This document shows positions 1 to 9,374 of a stretch of DNA of 39,798 nucleotides, piece by piece. Source of the stretch: an uncultured Neomegalonema sp. (GTDB lineage: Bacteria > Pseudomonadota > Alphaproteobacteria > Rhodobacterales > Rhodobacteraceae); assembly GCA_937957975.1 (NCBI GenBank), contig CALFFK010000089.1, positions 1 to 39,798 of the forward strand, in the 5' to 3' direction. The notes beneath the pieces are model-generated. The model had not been told where the DNA came from, ran no database searches, and worked only from the letters and a program-made list of their open reading frames with translations. The number at the start of each line of letters is the position of its first letter. The first letter of the stretch is position 1. Position numbers and translations under genes: made by a program.

Positions 1-676
1 CCGCATTGGCAAAGACGATACGACCATCGTTGACGGTGCTGGCGATAAATCCGAGATCGACGCACGTGTTGCGCAGATCAAGCAGCAGATTGAAGAAACC
101 ACGTCAGATTATGACCGTGAAAAACTGCAAGAACGCCTCGCGAAACTCGCCGGTGGTGTTGCCGTGATCCGCGTTGGTGGCTCGACCGAAGTTGAGGTCA
201 AAGAGCGTAAAGACCGCGTCGATGATGCGCTGAACGCAACCCGCGCCGCCGTTCAGGAAGGCGTGGTACCGGGTGGTGGTGTGGCTCTGCTTCACGCCGC
301 ACGCGCACTCGACGGCATGACCGGTGAGAACGCTGACCAAGATCGTGGTATTGCAATCGTCCGCCGCGCCGTTCAAGCTCCCGCCCGTCAGATCGCGGAA
401 AACGCAGGCGTGGATGGTTCGGTTGTCGTCGGCAAGATCCTTGAGAACACCGACACCAGTTTTGGTTTCGACGCGCAGAACGAAGCGTATGGCAACCTGA
501 TGGAAAAAGGTATTATCGACCCCGCAAAGGTCGTGCGTACTGCTCTTCAGGATGCTGCATCCGTTTCCGCACTGCTCATCACCACCGAAGCAATGGTTGC
601 TGATAAGCCAGAACCTAAAGGCGCTGCGCCTGCTGGTGGCGGCATGGGCGACATGGGCGGCATGGGCATGATGTAA
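1..676 (+). CDS. groEL: Chaperonin GroEL, C-terminal part (5' end outside window)
   Basis: This is the C-terminal part of the 60 kDa chaperonin, which folds cytosolic proteins inside a double-ring chamber with GroES. The reading frame is open from base 2, so the gene starts upstream of the window. The visible part covers the end of the apical domain, the intermediate domain and the equatorial domain. Typical GroEL segments are seen, including [39 protein letters not shown] and the closing [24 protein letters not shown]. The protein ends in the usual flexible GGM tail ([12 protein letters not shown]). A strong intrinsic terminator follows 37 bases after the stop, so groEL is the last gene of its transcript. 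The identification is secure; whether the genome has other groEL copies cannot be seen. Confidence 0.98.
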   Translation, partial: RIGKDDTTIVDGAGDKSEIDARVAQIKQQIEETTSDYDREKLQERLAKLAGGVAVIRVGGSTEVEVKERKDRVDDALNATRAAVQEGVVPGGGVALLHAARALDGMTGENADQDRGIAIVRRAVQAPARQIAENAGVDGSVVVGKILENTDTSFGFDAQNEAYGNLMEKGIIDPAKVVRTALQDAASVSALLITTEAMVADKPEPKGAAPAGGGMGDMGGMGMM

Positions 677-712
677 GTCGCCACTACTGGCGATATCCTA
701 TGAATAATGATG

Positions 713-743
713 GCCATCCCGGAAAACCGGGGTGGCTTTTTTT
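713..743 (+). terminator. Rho-independent terminator of groEL
   Basis: A 10-bp stem (713-722 with 727-736, one G-T wobble) closes an AAAA loop and is followed by seven T residues at 737-743. It lies 37 bases downstream of the groEL stop codon. Confidence 0.93.
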
Positions 744-768
744 GTTACCCTGAAGCGCGATAATCCAC

Positions 769-800
769 AAAAAAAAGCCGCCCCCAAATAGGGGCGGCTT
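769..800 (-). terminator. Rho-independent terminator of the acidic-tailed small-protein gene(s)
   Basis: The arms AAGCCGCCCC (775-784) and GGGGCGGCTT (791-800) pair perfectly around a 6-base loop. Read on the minus strand, the stem runs into eight T residues (complement of 769-776). It sits 32 bases past the stop of the minus-strand gene at 833-1081. With the groEL terminator it isolates two converging transcripts. Confidence 0.9.
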
Positions 801-832
801 GTATTAAGTGCTCAGTTGAATGGTACAATAAG

Positions 833-1081
833 TTACTGGGTACCGTTCGTAGCGTTATTGTCGTCGTTATCGTCGTCGTCCAGCGCTACTGCCAGAATAA
901 AACCACCGACGGCCAAAGCGGTCAGGGCACCGAACGTCAGTGCAGGATTGCTAAGTCCGGTTGGGGGCAAATTTTGCGAGACCGCTACGGTTTGCCCTGT
1001 AGCAGCAGGCTTGGCTTCTTCTGCGTGTACTGCTGATGCGGCGAAGGATGCAGCAGCGATTATGGCGATTGCGGTTTTCAT
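833..1081 (-). CDS. Small exported protein with acidic C-terminal tail (copy A)
   Basis: The product is 82 residues if translation starts at the ATG at 1081. That ATG is preferred over an upstream in-frame TTG (1099) and ATG (1090) because it begins a textbook signal peptide: MKT, a hydrophobic stretch, then a likely cleavage after AVHA. A short polar segment follows, then one hydrophobic helix (about residues 46-66), the acidic run DDDDNDD and the ending ATNGTQ. No known enzymatic domain is recognised. The gene at 1259-1495 encodes a protein with the same plan and the same DDDDNDD...TNGT ending, so the two look like diverged paralogs. Architecture (signal peptide, Gly/Ala-rich helix, hydrophilic Thr-containing tail) loosely recalls YjbE/GfcA-type small proteins of polysaccharide loci, but this is only a resemblance. 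A terminator follows at 769-800. Confidence 0.7.
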   Translation of the reverse strand: MKTAIAIIAAASFAASAVHAEEAKPAATGQTVAVSQNLPPTGLSNPALTFGALTALAVGGFILAVALDDDDNDDNNATNGTQ

Positions 1082-1258
1082 TACTCTCATATTCCTCAAT
1101 ATCTAGTGCGGATAACGGCTACAATGCTTGCAAGGTGCGGCTCGAACATAGCTGCCCGTGCCTGCACGTAAAAGACGAATCTATGGATTCAAATTTCACG
1201 TTCAGACAATATTAAATATAGCATGAACGCTCTAACTCGTAAATAGTGGAAATAGCTG

Positions 1259-1495
1259 TCAACGTGTCCCATTAGTAGAATCATCATCATTATCGTCGTC
1301 ATCCGCGATAATAACGATAATACCGGCGAGTACCGCGACGCCAACACCTGCAGCGACGAGGGGTTTAACTGAAGCACCAAGACCTTGTGTTTCAAGTTGC
1401 ACCTGAACCGGCGCAACCGGCGCCGCAACACTTTGCGCCTGGGCCCCTGAAGTTACAAGCATGGTGAAAGCTGCCAACATGGTAGCGGTCTTCAT
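1259..1495 (-). CDS. Small exported protein with acidic C-terminal tail (copy B)
   Basis: The product is 78 residues. It begins with a signal peptide (MKT..., probable cleavage after GAQA), continues with a Val/Ala/Pro/Gln-rich segment, then a hydrophobic helix (about residues 45-64) followed directly by DDDDNDDD and ends STNGTR. The start is well supported by AGGAG eight bases before the ATG. A good promoter candidate lies 55-83 bases upstream, so it can be transcribed independently of the secretion genes at 1614-4678. It shares its layout and its tail motif with the 833-1081 product. The function is unknown. The tail could bind cations or interact with a partner in the periplasm or envelope, but nothing in the sequence decides this. 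Confidence 0.72.
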   Translation of the reverse strand: MKTATMLAAFTMLVTSGAQAQSVAAPVAPVQVQLETQGLGASVKPLVAAGVGVAVLAGIIVIIADDDDNDDDSTNGTR

Positions 1496-1549
1496 AGTCG
1501 ATACTCCTGATCCTGATCTACAATCGCCGTATAATGGATCGTCTTTATC

Positions 1550-1578
1550 GATATACTTTTTGTTTGCTTATGTTTCAA
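1550..1578 (-). promoter_or_regulatory. Candidate sigma-70 promoter for small exported protein B
   Basis: On the minus strand, TTGAAA (complement of 1573-1578) is separated by exactly 17 bases from TATATC (complement of 1550-1555). These match the -35 consensus at five of six and the -10 at four of six positions. Transcription would begin near 1543 and give a leader of about 47 bases carrying the AGGAG ribosome site of the 1259-1495 gene. Confidence 0.55.
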
Positions 1579-1613
1579 TATATATTCAAATCACCGAATT
1601 CATCCGCATAAAG

Positions 1614-2939
1614 CTATTCCTTAAATGCCGGTTCGAAATTGTCGAGGATTGGTTTTAATAGATAGTTCAAAGGACTGCGACCCTCGGTTTGAATATAGAT
1701 ATTGGCGGGCATTCCTGGCACAAGTACATTTTCCTCGCCAAGTCGCTCCCGTTCCTTTTCGGGAAGAAGAATTTCAACACCATAATAGGGTACACCGGAA
1801 ACCTCATCGATCTTGCGGTCGGCGGAAATAGCAAAAAGTTCACCATTCAGCTCTGGTGTTGTGCGTTGATTAAAGGCTGTAAAGAGAACACGGGTTGGTT
1901 GGCCAACATAGATTTTATCCCGCTTTACGGTATCGACTTTCGCTTCCAGAATCAGGCGATCAGCAACCGGAACGATGGTCATAATTGGCTCACCTGGCGC
2001 GACGACTGCTCCGGTTGAAAAAACCGTGATGTCCTGAACCACGCCATCGACCGGGGCACGCACTTCGATACGCCGAAGAGCATCGCCCGCCACGATCTTG
2101 CGCTGCCGCAACTCAGCGATCTGTGCCTCTACATCACGCAGTTCATCGAGTGCTTGCTCACGACGCGTTTCCCGCAACCGAGTGATTTCGATTCGAGTTT
2201 CCTGTATTTGACGTTGTAATCTGGCCTCATCGGCAATGAGTGCCCCGACCTCACCTTCAATCCGTGCTTTTTCGCGCATGAACTGCTGCATCCGGGTTCT
2301 CGTCGTTAGCCCCCGATCGAGCAGACTCTGTTGCGTCTTGAGATCTTCAACGAATGATTTGAGTTGAATATCAAATCCTTGACGTCGTGAATTTGATGCT
2401 GCGATTTCGTTTTTAAGCTGTCCGATCCGTTCGGCAAGTTGGGCGCGCTGTTGGCGATACCCAAATATGCGCGCATCGAACAGGCCACGCTGTCCGCGAA
2501 CAGCTTCTTCCAGTTTGGGATCGCGGCGGGATTCGGAGAGCACGATTTCGGGAAAAACGACGCCCATCTGTTCGTCACGCACAGCCAGAAGGCGCGCGCG
2601 CGTGGCCAGAAAACCCAAAAGCTGGCTGTCCACAATGGCAAGGCTGGCTTGTTGTGTCGTCTGATCGAGCCGAATGAGGGGTTGCTGTGCTTTTACGACA
2701 TCACCGTTCTTGACGAATATCGCACCAACTATACCACCCTCCTGATGTTGAACGGGTTTGGATTTTGTTTCTACGCGTAGTTCACCCTGTGCGACGATGG
2801 CCCCTTCAAGTTCGGTACCGACACCCCAGACGGTCATGCCACCAAAGAGGCCAAGGATCACGATACCGCCTGCAAGAACATAGCCCCGTGCGCGCCATCG
2901 GGTTGGATCGTGGGCATAAATGGGCTTTTTCGCGTTCAT
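1614..2939 (-). CDS. Type I secretion membrane fusion protein, HlyD/PrtE family
   Basis: The 441-residue protein is the periplasmic adaptor of a type I secretion system, linking an inner-membrane ABC exporter to a TolC-like outer-membrane channel. It has a short cytoplasmic N-terminus, one transmembrane helix (about residues 19-41) and a biotinyl/lipoyl-like half-motif (VQHQEGGIVGAIFVKNGDVV, about 63-82). A long alpha-helical coiled-coil region rich in Gln, Arg and Leu follows (about 95-280), then the second lipoyl half (RRIEVRAPVDGVVQDITVFS) and a beta-barrel domain. Length and order fit the PrtE/AprE branch. Its ATG overlaps the stop of the ABC transporter gene by four bases (ATGA), so the two are translationally coupled. 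No TolC gene is visible in the window. The RTX protein at 21688-25419 is a plausible cargo. Confidence 0.93.
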   Translation of the reverse strand: MNAKKPIYAHDPTRWRARGYVLAGGIVILGLFGGMTVWGVGTELEGAIVAQGELRVETKSKPVQHQEGGIVGAIFVKNGDVVKAQQPLIRLDQTTQQASLAIVDSQLLGFLATRARLLAVRDEQMGVVFPEIVLSESRRDPKLEEAVRGQRGLFDARIFGYRQQRAQLAERIGQLKNEIAASNSRRQGFDIQLKSFVEDLKTQQSLLDRGLTTRTRMQQFMREKARIEGEVGALIADEARLQRQIQETRIEITRLRETRREQALDELRDVEAQIAELRQRKIVAGDALRRIEVRAPVDGVVQDITVFSTGAVVAPGEPIMTIVPVADRLILEAKVDTVKRDKIYVGQPTRVLFTAFNQRTTPELNGELFAISADRKIDEVSGVPYYGVEILLPEKERERLGEENVLVPGMPANIYIQTEGRSPLNYLLKPILDNFEPAFKE

Positions 2940-4678
2940 GTCAGACTCCCTGCTGCGGACCGATTAAGTTCGGTTACTTGACCATGACTGCTGGTGGTTT
3001 TTTGCAGTATCTCATCACGTGGACCGAAAGCGACAGGCGTGCCATCACGCATGACAAGTAGTCGATCACACACGGCAATCGCACTGGGGCGGTGTGCCAT
3101 GACAATCACTGCCCGTGCCCGTTCCTTGGCCTGTCGGATCGCATGGATCAGGGATTGCTCGCCTTCAGCGTCGAGATTGGCGTTTGGTTCGTCGAAGACG
3201 AGAAGGGGAGGATCGCCAAATAAACACCGGGCAAGGCCGATACGCTGGCGTTGCCCGCCCGACAGTTGCGTTCCGCCCTCGCCGATTTCGGTGTCGTAAC
3301 CGTTTGGCAGCCTGAGGATCATTTCATGTGCGCCCGCGCGTTCCGCAGCCAGTACAATGGCACGCTCATCCGCGTTTTCCTGCAAGCGAGCAACATTACG
3401 CGCCACTGTGCCGTTAAACAAGCCAACGTCCTGCGGCAGATATCCGATCAATCGGCCAAAATCGGCTCCGGACCATTGATCGAGTGTCGCACCGTCAAGG
3501 CGGACTTCACCGGCCATAACCGGCCAGATACCAACAATGGCGCGGGCAAGGGTCGATTTGCCGGAGGCACTTGGGCCAATCACCCCGATGGCCTCGCCGG
3601 GTTTCACGTCGAAGGTAATGCCTCGCACGATGGGAAGGCGTGTTCCGGGTGGTGCAACAGCAACATTTGTAACCGTCAGGCGCGCTACAGGGTCAGGGAG
3701 GGCCGTTTTGGGCTGACTCACGGGAACTGTGGCAAAAAACTGTTCCAGCGACTTCGATGCCTGACGCGCGCGAATGAATATGCGCCATTGTGAGATTGCC
3801 TGATCGATGGGTGCCAGGGCGCGACCCATCATAATCGACCCGGCAATCATCACACCGGGTGAAATCTCATTCCGCACGGCAAGTAATGCCCCGACAGCAA
3901 GAATTGCAGATTGAAGAAACAGCCGCAGCGATTTTGACATCGCCTGAAAGAATCCGGCACGACCACTATGGACCATCTGGGCGACAAGAGCTTCACCCCG
4001 TTGTTTTCCCCACTGAGCCTTCGCCGTATCAATCATTCCGAGGGCGCGAACAGCTTCGGCTTCTCGCCGCACTGACTCGGAGTATTTCTCAGCGGCGGCA
4101 TTCGCCTGACGCGATTCCATCTCTGGCTTGAGTGTCATTACCTGATTGAGAAACGCGATAGTGAACAGCAGGATTGCCGCACCAATCGCAAACCAGCCAA
4201 GCCATGGATGTAGAACGAAAATCACCGCTATGTAGATCGGTGTCCAGGGCGCATCAAAGAAGGCATAAGGGGCTGGACCAGACAAGAATTGCTGAATCGA
4301 TTCCAGATCACGCATCGCTGTTGCCGGTTTTGCGCGTTCCTCTGGAACAAGGGCAGTTTGCATAGTGGCCTCGAACGCCCGCCCGTCCAACATCGCCTGA
4401 AACCGCGCTCCTGCATTTGCGAGGACGCGCCCGCGCAAAAAATCGAGCAGGCCCATTACGAGGAATAATCCAGCAACGAGCAGAAACAATGCCTGCAATG
4501 TCGGAATGCTACCGCTTGCCAGAACCCGATCATAGACCTGTAGCATGAAGAGTGGGCCTGTGAGCATCAGCAGGTTCACGAAAAAACTCATTACCGCTGC
4601 AACCACGAACAAGCCTTTGGCCGACCAGAAAGCCGCCCGAAATTCCTGTCGTCCACGTTTCAGCGCAGGGTTCATCAT
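2936..4678 (-). CDS. Type I secretion ABC transporter (permease-ATPase), PrtD family
   Basis: The 580-residue inner-membrane half-transporter dimerises to export an unprocessed protein with a C-terminal signal in an ATP-driven step. The N-terminal half has about six transmembrane segments (roughly residues 21-285) with no C39 peptidase or C39-like domain, which places it in the PrtD/AprD/RsaD group rather than HlyB. The C-terminal ATPase shows Walker A GPSASGKST (368-376), the signature LSGGQ (472-476), Walker B LLVFDE (492-497) and an H-loop in MAHRPSA. The start has a GAGGAAA ribosome site; the second ATG of MMNPA could also be used. The stop overlaps the start of the fusion-protein gene. 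Cargo of this family typically carries RTX repeats, as does the 21688-25419 product. Confidence 0.94.
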   Translation of the reverse strand: MMNPALKRGRQEFRAAFWSAKGLFVVAAVMSFFVNLLMLTGPLFMLQVYDRVLASGSIPTLQALFLLVAGLFLVMGLLDFLRGRVLANAGARFQAMLDGRAFEATMQTALVPEERAKPATAMRDLESIQQFLSGPAPYAFFDAPWTPIYIAVIFVLHPWLGWFAIGAAILLFTIAFLNQVMTLKPEMESRQANAAAEKYSESVRREAEAVRALGMIDTAKAQWGKQRGEALVAQMVHSGRAGFFQAMSKSLRLFLQSAILAVGALLAVRNEISPGVMIAGSIMMGRALAPIDQAISQWRIFIRARQASKSLEQFFATVPVSQPKTALPDPVARLTVTNVAVAPPGTRLPIVRGITFDVKPGEAIGVIGPSASGKSTLARAIVGIWPVMAGEVRLDGATLDQWSGADFGRLIGYLPQDVGLFNGTVARNVARLQENADERAIVLAAERAGAHEMILRLPNGYDTEIGEGGTQLSGGQRQRIGLARCLFGDPPLLVFDEPNANLDAEGEQSLIHAIRQAKERARAVIVMAHRPSAIAVCDRLLVMRDGTPVAFGPRDEILQKTTSSHGQVTELNRSAAGSLT

Positions 4679-4812
4679 TGCTTTTCCTCACCTGAAACGG
4701 GCAAGTCACGCCAAGCACCACTTCATTTACAAGTAACACGATACATCATCATCGCAATGCGTCGATAAACAGTTAGCTTGCAGCCAGGTTCCCGGATCGT
4801 GAACGATTTGCG

Positions 4813-4971
4813 TTATCCACCGAACAATAATGCAGCAGCAACGATGAGGAATGATACAGCCATAGCGGCCAATGTAGCACGGTGCAGACGATCCAGCATG
4901 ATCGCACCCCGGCGGCGCTGGATGAAATAAACAATGACAAAGGTTACGATAAAAGCAATAGCGAGAGGCAC
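4813..4971 (-). CDS. 52-residue membrane protein, unknown function
   Basis: A GTG-started gene of 52 codons with a clear ribosome site (GGAG seven bases before the GTG). The product has two hydrophobic segments (about residues 2-17 and 33-50) separated by a basic, positively charged loop (QRRRGAIMLDRLHR), so it is predicted to be a two-helix inner-membrane hairpin. It lies 29 bases downstream of the FtsB-like gene on the same strand, so it is probably co-transcribed with eno and ftsB. I do not recognise a family. The good ribosome site, the well-formed hydrophobic pattern and the tight spacing argue that it is real. Confidence 0.6.
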   Translation of the reverse strand: MPLAIAFIVTFVIVYFIQRRRGAIMLDRLHRATLAAMAVSFLIVAAALLFGG

Positions 4972-5000
4972 GGGATTACTCCGTAAAAATCGTTTAAGGG

Positions 5001-5318
5001 CTATTCTTCGAGCAGAAAAACCTCATCGCTTCGTAGCATACCAAGCTCGGCCCGCGCGCGTTCATCAAGCAGATCAAGGTTGACGCTGTCAGCGCGCAGC
5101 CCAGCGTTGTGATGGCGCTTTTCTGCGAGAAGGGCTTCAAGCCGGTCAAGTTCCCGTTGCGCTGTGGCGTGGTTGGCAACAACGTCATCGCGCGCGACGC
5201 TGCCGTAATCGCCGGTGAAGGTCCGCGCATTAAAATAGGCGATACCGGCGATCAACAACAAGGGAAGACCTATGAGAACAGCGATGCGTGCTGCCCGGCT
5301 TTGTCTCCGCGCCATCAT
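5001..5318 (-). CDS. ftsB: Septum formation initiator, FtsB/DivIC family
   Basis: The 105-residue bitopic membrane protein is of the FtsB/DivIC type, which joins FtsL and FtsQ in the divisome and helps trigger septal peptidoglycan synthesis. It has a basic cytoplasmic N-terminus (MMARRQSRAAR), one transmembrane helix (about residues 12-28) and a periplasmic coiled coil (HATAQRELDRLEALLAEKR). The family-like ending follows, with LLDERARAELGMLRSDEVFLLEE. The ATG at 5318 is chosen because it has an AAGG site and sits one base after the enolase stop; the frame could extend further upstream but would lie inside eno. The eno-ftsB arrangement is common in alphaproteobacteria. Other divisome genes are not in the window. 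Confidence 0.87.
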   Translation of the reverse strand: MMARRQSRAARIAVLIGLPLLLIAGIAYFNARTFTGDYGSVARDDVVANHATAQRELDRLEALLAEKRHHNAGLRADSVNLDLLDERARAELGMLRSDEVFLLEE

Positions 5319-5319
5319 G

Positions 5320-6895
<1,576 letters not shown>

Positions 6896-6919
6896 ATGAC
6901 GATATCAGGGGTGCTGTTG

Positions 6920-8119
6920 ATGGATCGTGAAGTAATTTTAAATCCTGGGGATATTTTGTATCGTGAAGGTGGCTCTAACAAGAGCGCCTATATCGTTGAA
7001 TCAGGTGAAATTGCCTTGCACACGACAGTTCTTGGCCAACGCGTTGATTGTGAGCGGCGGGGTGCAGGTGCTATTGTCGGGGAATTGTCGGTACTGACCG
7101 GAAGCCTGCGCACCGTCACAGTTGAGGCTGTAACGCACTGTCGGCTCTTTCAGATTTCGAGTGATCAGATTCTGAGTCGCTTTGATAAGCTTGATCCTGT
7201 GCTTCGCGCCTGTATCGACACATCGATTAGTTTTGCAGGTACATTGACCGAGCGCATGGCCCAGACGTCGGGTGAGGTTCCTTTCGTACCGAGCACGTTA
7301 CAGGATGCGCAAGGCGTCATTGATGAATTCAAGCTTGAAGTCGATATTTTAGCGGGCCTCAATCGGGGTGAATTCTCTCTTGTTTATCAACCGATTGTGA
7401 ATCTTTCCGACGGCGTGGTCACAGGCGTGGAATCCTTGATGCGTTGGCAACACCCGGTTCGGGGTAATGTTCCCCCATTTCGTTTTATCCAAACCGCCGA
7501 AGCGATGGGATCTATAGAAAAACTTACGGAATTTGCACTAACGGATGCGTGCGCTGCTCTGATGCGTATGAGAAACCAATGCCCCGAACGACCAGATTTT
7601 TACACGTCGGTCAATATCTCGGGAAAGGATGTTGAACGGAACGGTTTCGTTGATTTCGTGGCTAATGTGCTGAAATTCAACGAGATGGAACCTGAGCACC
7701 TGAAACTGGAAGTTACAGAGACTTCGCTCGTGTCTGATCCTGCCAAAGCGGCCATGTGTCTTGGTGAGCTTCGGGAATTGGGATGCGGGATATCCATTGA
7801 TGATTTTGGAACCGGATATTCAAACCTCGCCTATCTGAAGAAACTGCCGTTAACGACGTTAAAGATTGACCGCGCTTTTGCAGGGGACGCCCATGCAAAT
7901 GCCATTTCGCGCAGTATCGTCACGATGCTGATCGGTCTGGGTCGCGAAATTGGCGTAGACATCGTGGCGGAGGGGTTGGAAACTTCCGATGATGTGGAGA
8001 CATTACTGTCTCTGGGCTGCAAATATGCACAAGGGTACTATTTCTGCAAACCACTCCCTGAAGCCGAGCTGCTCGATTTTATCGGCTCCAACGCTGGTGA
8101 AATCCGTCACGTTGCGTGA
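6920..8119 (+). CDS. Cyclic-nucleotide-binding domain / EAL c-di-GMP phosphodiesterase
   Basis: The 399-residue soluble protein joins an N-terminal Crp-like cyclic-nucleotide-binding fold (about residues 5-105; core motif VGELSVLTGSLRTVTVEA) to a C-terminal EAL domain (about 150-390). EAL enzymes hydrolyse c-di-GMP to pGpG. The catalytic set looks complete: E171 (here ESLMRW instead of EALLRW), N232 (TSVNIS), E264 (KLEVTET), D294-D295 (DDFGTGYS), K315 (LKID), E351 (VAEGLE) and Q371 (AQGYYF). An active phosphodiesterase controlled by nucleotide binding, or by another signal through that fold, is therefore inferred. The ATG at 6920 is chosen for its AGGGG site; upstream TTG and ATG (6863, 6896) lack one and lie in AT-rich leader. 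The gene stands alone and converges on the acyl-CoA dehydrogenase gene six bases away. Confidence 0.9.
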   Translation: MDREVILNPGDILYREGGSNKSAYIVESGEIALHTTVLGQRVDCERRGAGAIVGELSVLTGSLRTVTVEAVTHCRLFQISSDQILSRFDKLDPVLRACIDTSISFAGTLTERMAQTSGEVPFVPSTLQDAQGVIDEFKLEVDILAGLNRGEFSLVYQPIVNLSDGVVTGVESLMRWQHPVRGNVPPFRFIQTAEAMGSIEKLTEFALTDACAALMRMRNQCPERPDFYTSVNISGKDVERNGFVDFVANVLKFNEMEPEHLKLEVTETSLVSDPAKAAMCLGELRELGCGISIDDFGTGYSNLAYLKKLPLTTLKIDRAFAGDAHANAISRSIVTMLIGLGREIGVDIVAEGLETSDDVETLLSLGCKYAQGYYFCKPLPEAELLDFIGSNAGEIRHVA

Positions 8120-8125
8120 GGCGTG

Positions 8126-9271
8126 CTATGCTGCGTCTTTCAGCATGTGCCGCGAGATGATGACGCGCATGATCTCGTTGGTGCCTTCCAGAATCTGATG
8201 GACGCGCAGGTCGCGCACGATCTTTTCCATTCCATAATCAGCGAGATAACCGTAGCCACCGTGAATTTGCAGGGCTTCGTTGGCGACTTCGAAAGCGGTA
8301 TCCGTTACGAAGCGTTTGGCCATGGCGCAGTGTTTTGAAGCGTCGGGGCTACCCTGATCAAGCTTCCACGCTGCCTGATACAGAAGGGCGCGGGCGGCTT
8401 CGAGTGCAGTTTCCATATCGGCGAGCTTGAACTGAACTGACTGGAAATCGGCAATGGGATTACCGAATGCCTTACGCTCGCATGAATATTTCAGAGCAGC
8501 ATTCAACGCCGCCTGTGCACCACCCAGCGCACTGGCCGCGATGTTCAGTCGCCCCCCGTCCAGCCCCGCCATGGCATAGCGAAAGCCCTTGCCTTCCTCG
8601 CCCAGTAAATGATCGGCAGGTAGCTTGCAATCGTCGAACTGAACCTGCGCGGTTGGTTGCGCACGCCATCCCATTTTGCGTTCTTCGGCACCGAAAGACA
8701 GCCCCGGCGCGCCGTTCTCAATCAGCATGGCAGAAACGCCCTTGGGGCCATCGCTTCCCGTGCGGCACATGGCTATATAGAGGTCGCTATGGCCCGCGCC
8801 GGAGATAAAGGCCTTCGTGCCGTTCAGCTTCCATTGATTGCCATCCAGTTCAGCCCTGGTGCGGAGCGCAGCGGCATCGGAACCTGAGCCGGGCTCGGTG
8901 AGGCAATAGCTTCCCATAATCTGCATGGTGCACATCTTCGGCACCCATTTCCGGCGCTGCTCCTCAGTACCGAAACGGTCGATCATCCATGCGACCATGT
9001 TATGAATCGAAATGAACGAGCCGATGGAGGGGCAACCATGGGCCAGCGCCTCGAAGATCAACACAGCATCAAGCCGCCCAAGGCCAGACCCACCCACATC
9101 TTCACGTACATAGATACCCGCAAGACCCAGTTCGCCGGTTGAGCGCACGACATCGGCAGGAAAATGGCCTGTCTCATCCCATTCAAGAGCGTGCGGCGCG
9201 AGAGCGTCATCAGCAAATCCGCGCGCCATTTCCTGAATGGCAATCTGTTCTTCGGTCAGCGCAAAATCCAT
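8126..9271 (-). CDS. Acyl-CoA dehydrogenase, isobutyryl-CoA dehydrogenase (ACAD8)-like
   Basis: The 381-residue flavoenzyme oxidises a short branched acyl-CoA at the alpha-beta bond, passing electrons to ETF. Sequence features follow human ACAD8 closely: ISIHNMVAWMIDRFG (88-102), SYCLTEPGSGSDAA (121-134), KAFISGAGHSDLY, and HQILEGTNEIMR, whose E362 is the expected catalytic base. An isobutyryl-CoA (valine breakdown) role is therefore favoured over a straight-chain role, but substrate cannot be proven from sequence. Other valine genes (mmsA, mmsB) are not in the window. The ribosome site GGAGGAG is six bases before the ATG and lies inside a potential hairpin (see 9278-9320), which suggests translational control. 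Confidence 0.92.
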   Translation of the reverse strand: MDFALTEEQIAIQEMARGFADDALAPHALEWDETGHFPADVVRSTGELGLAGIYVREDVGGSGLGRLDAVLIFEALAHGCPSIGSFISIHNMVAWMIDRFGTEEQRRKWVPKMCTMQIMGSYCLTEPGSGSDAAALRTRAELDGNQWKLNGTKAFISGAGHSDLYIAMCRTGSDGPKGVSAMLIENGAPGLSFGAEERKMGWRAQPTAQVQFDDCKLPADHLLGEEGKGFRYAMAGLDGGRLNIAASALGGAQAALNAALKYSCERKAFGNPIADFQSVQFKLADMETALEAARALLYQAAWKLDQGSPDASKHCAMAKRFVTDTAFEVANEALQIHGGYGYLADYGMEKIVRDLRVHQILEGTNEIMRVIISRHMLKDAA

Positions 9272-9277
9272 GGTCGT

Positions 9278-9320
9278 CTCCTCCCGCTTACCATCGAGGA
9301 TAGGGCATCACCGGGAGGAG
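9278..9320 (-). promoter_or_regulatory. Leader hairpin that would sequester the acyl-CoA dehydrogenase ribosome site
   Basis: On the minus strand, CTCCTCCCG (complement of 9312-9320) is a perfect 9-base complement to CGGGAGGAG (complement of 9278-9286), separated by 25 bases. The second arm contains the whole Shine-Dalgarno of the gene starting at 9271. Folding would hide the ribosome site. Seven of the nine pairs are G-C. What would open it (temperature, ligand, protein, small RNA) is not visible. Confidence 0.55.
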
Positions 9321-9374
9321 GGGAATAGTCACCTGAACATCAGGAAATTGCGTTTATTGCCTTTGGTTCAGCGA

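Noticed and set aside
1258-1263. TTGACA on the minus strand as the -35 of the small exported protein A gene
   Set aside because: No -10-like hexamer lies 16-18 bases downstream, and it overlaps the stop of gene B.
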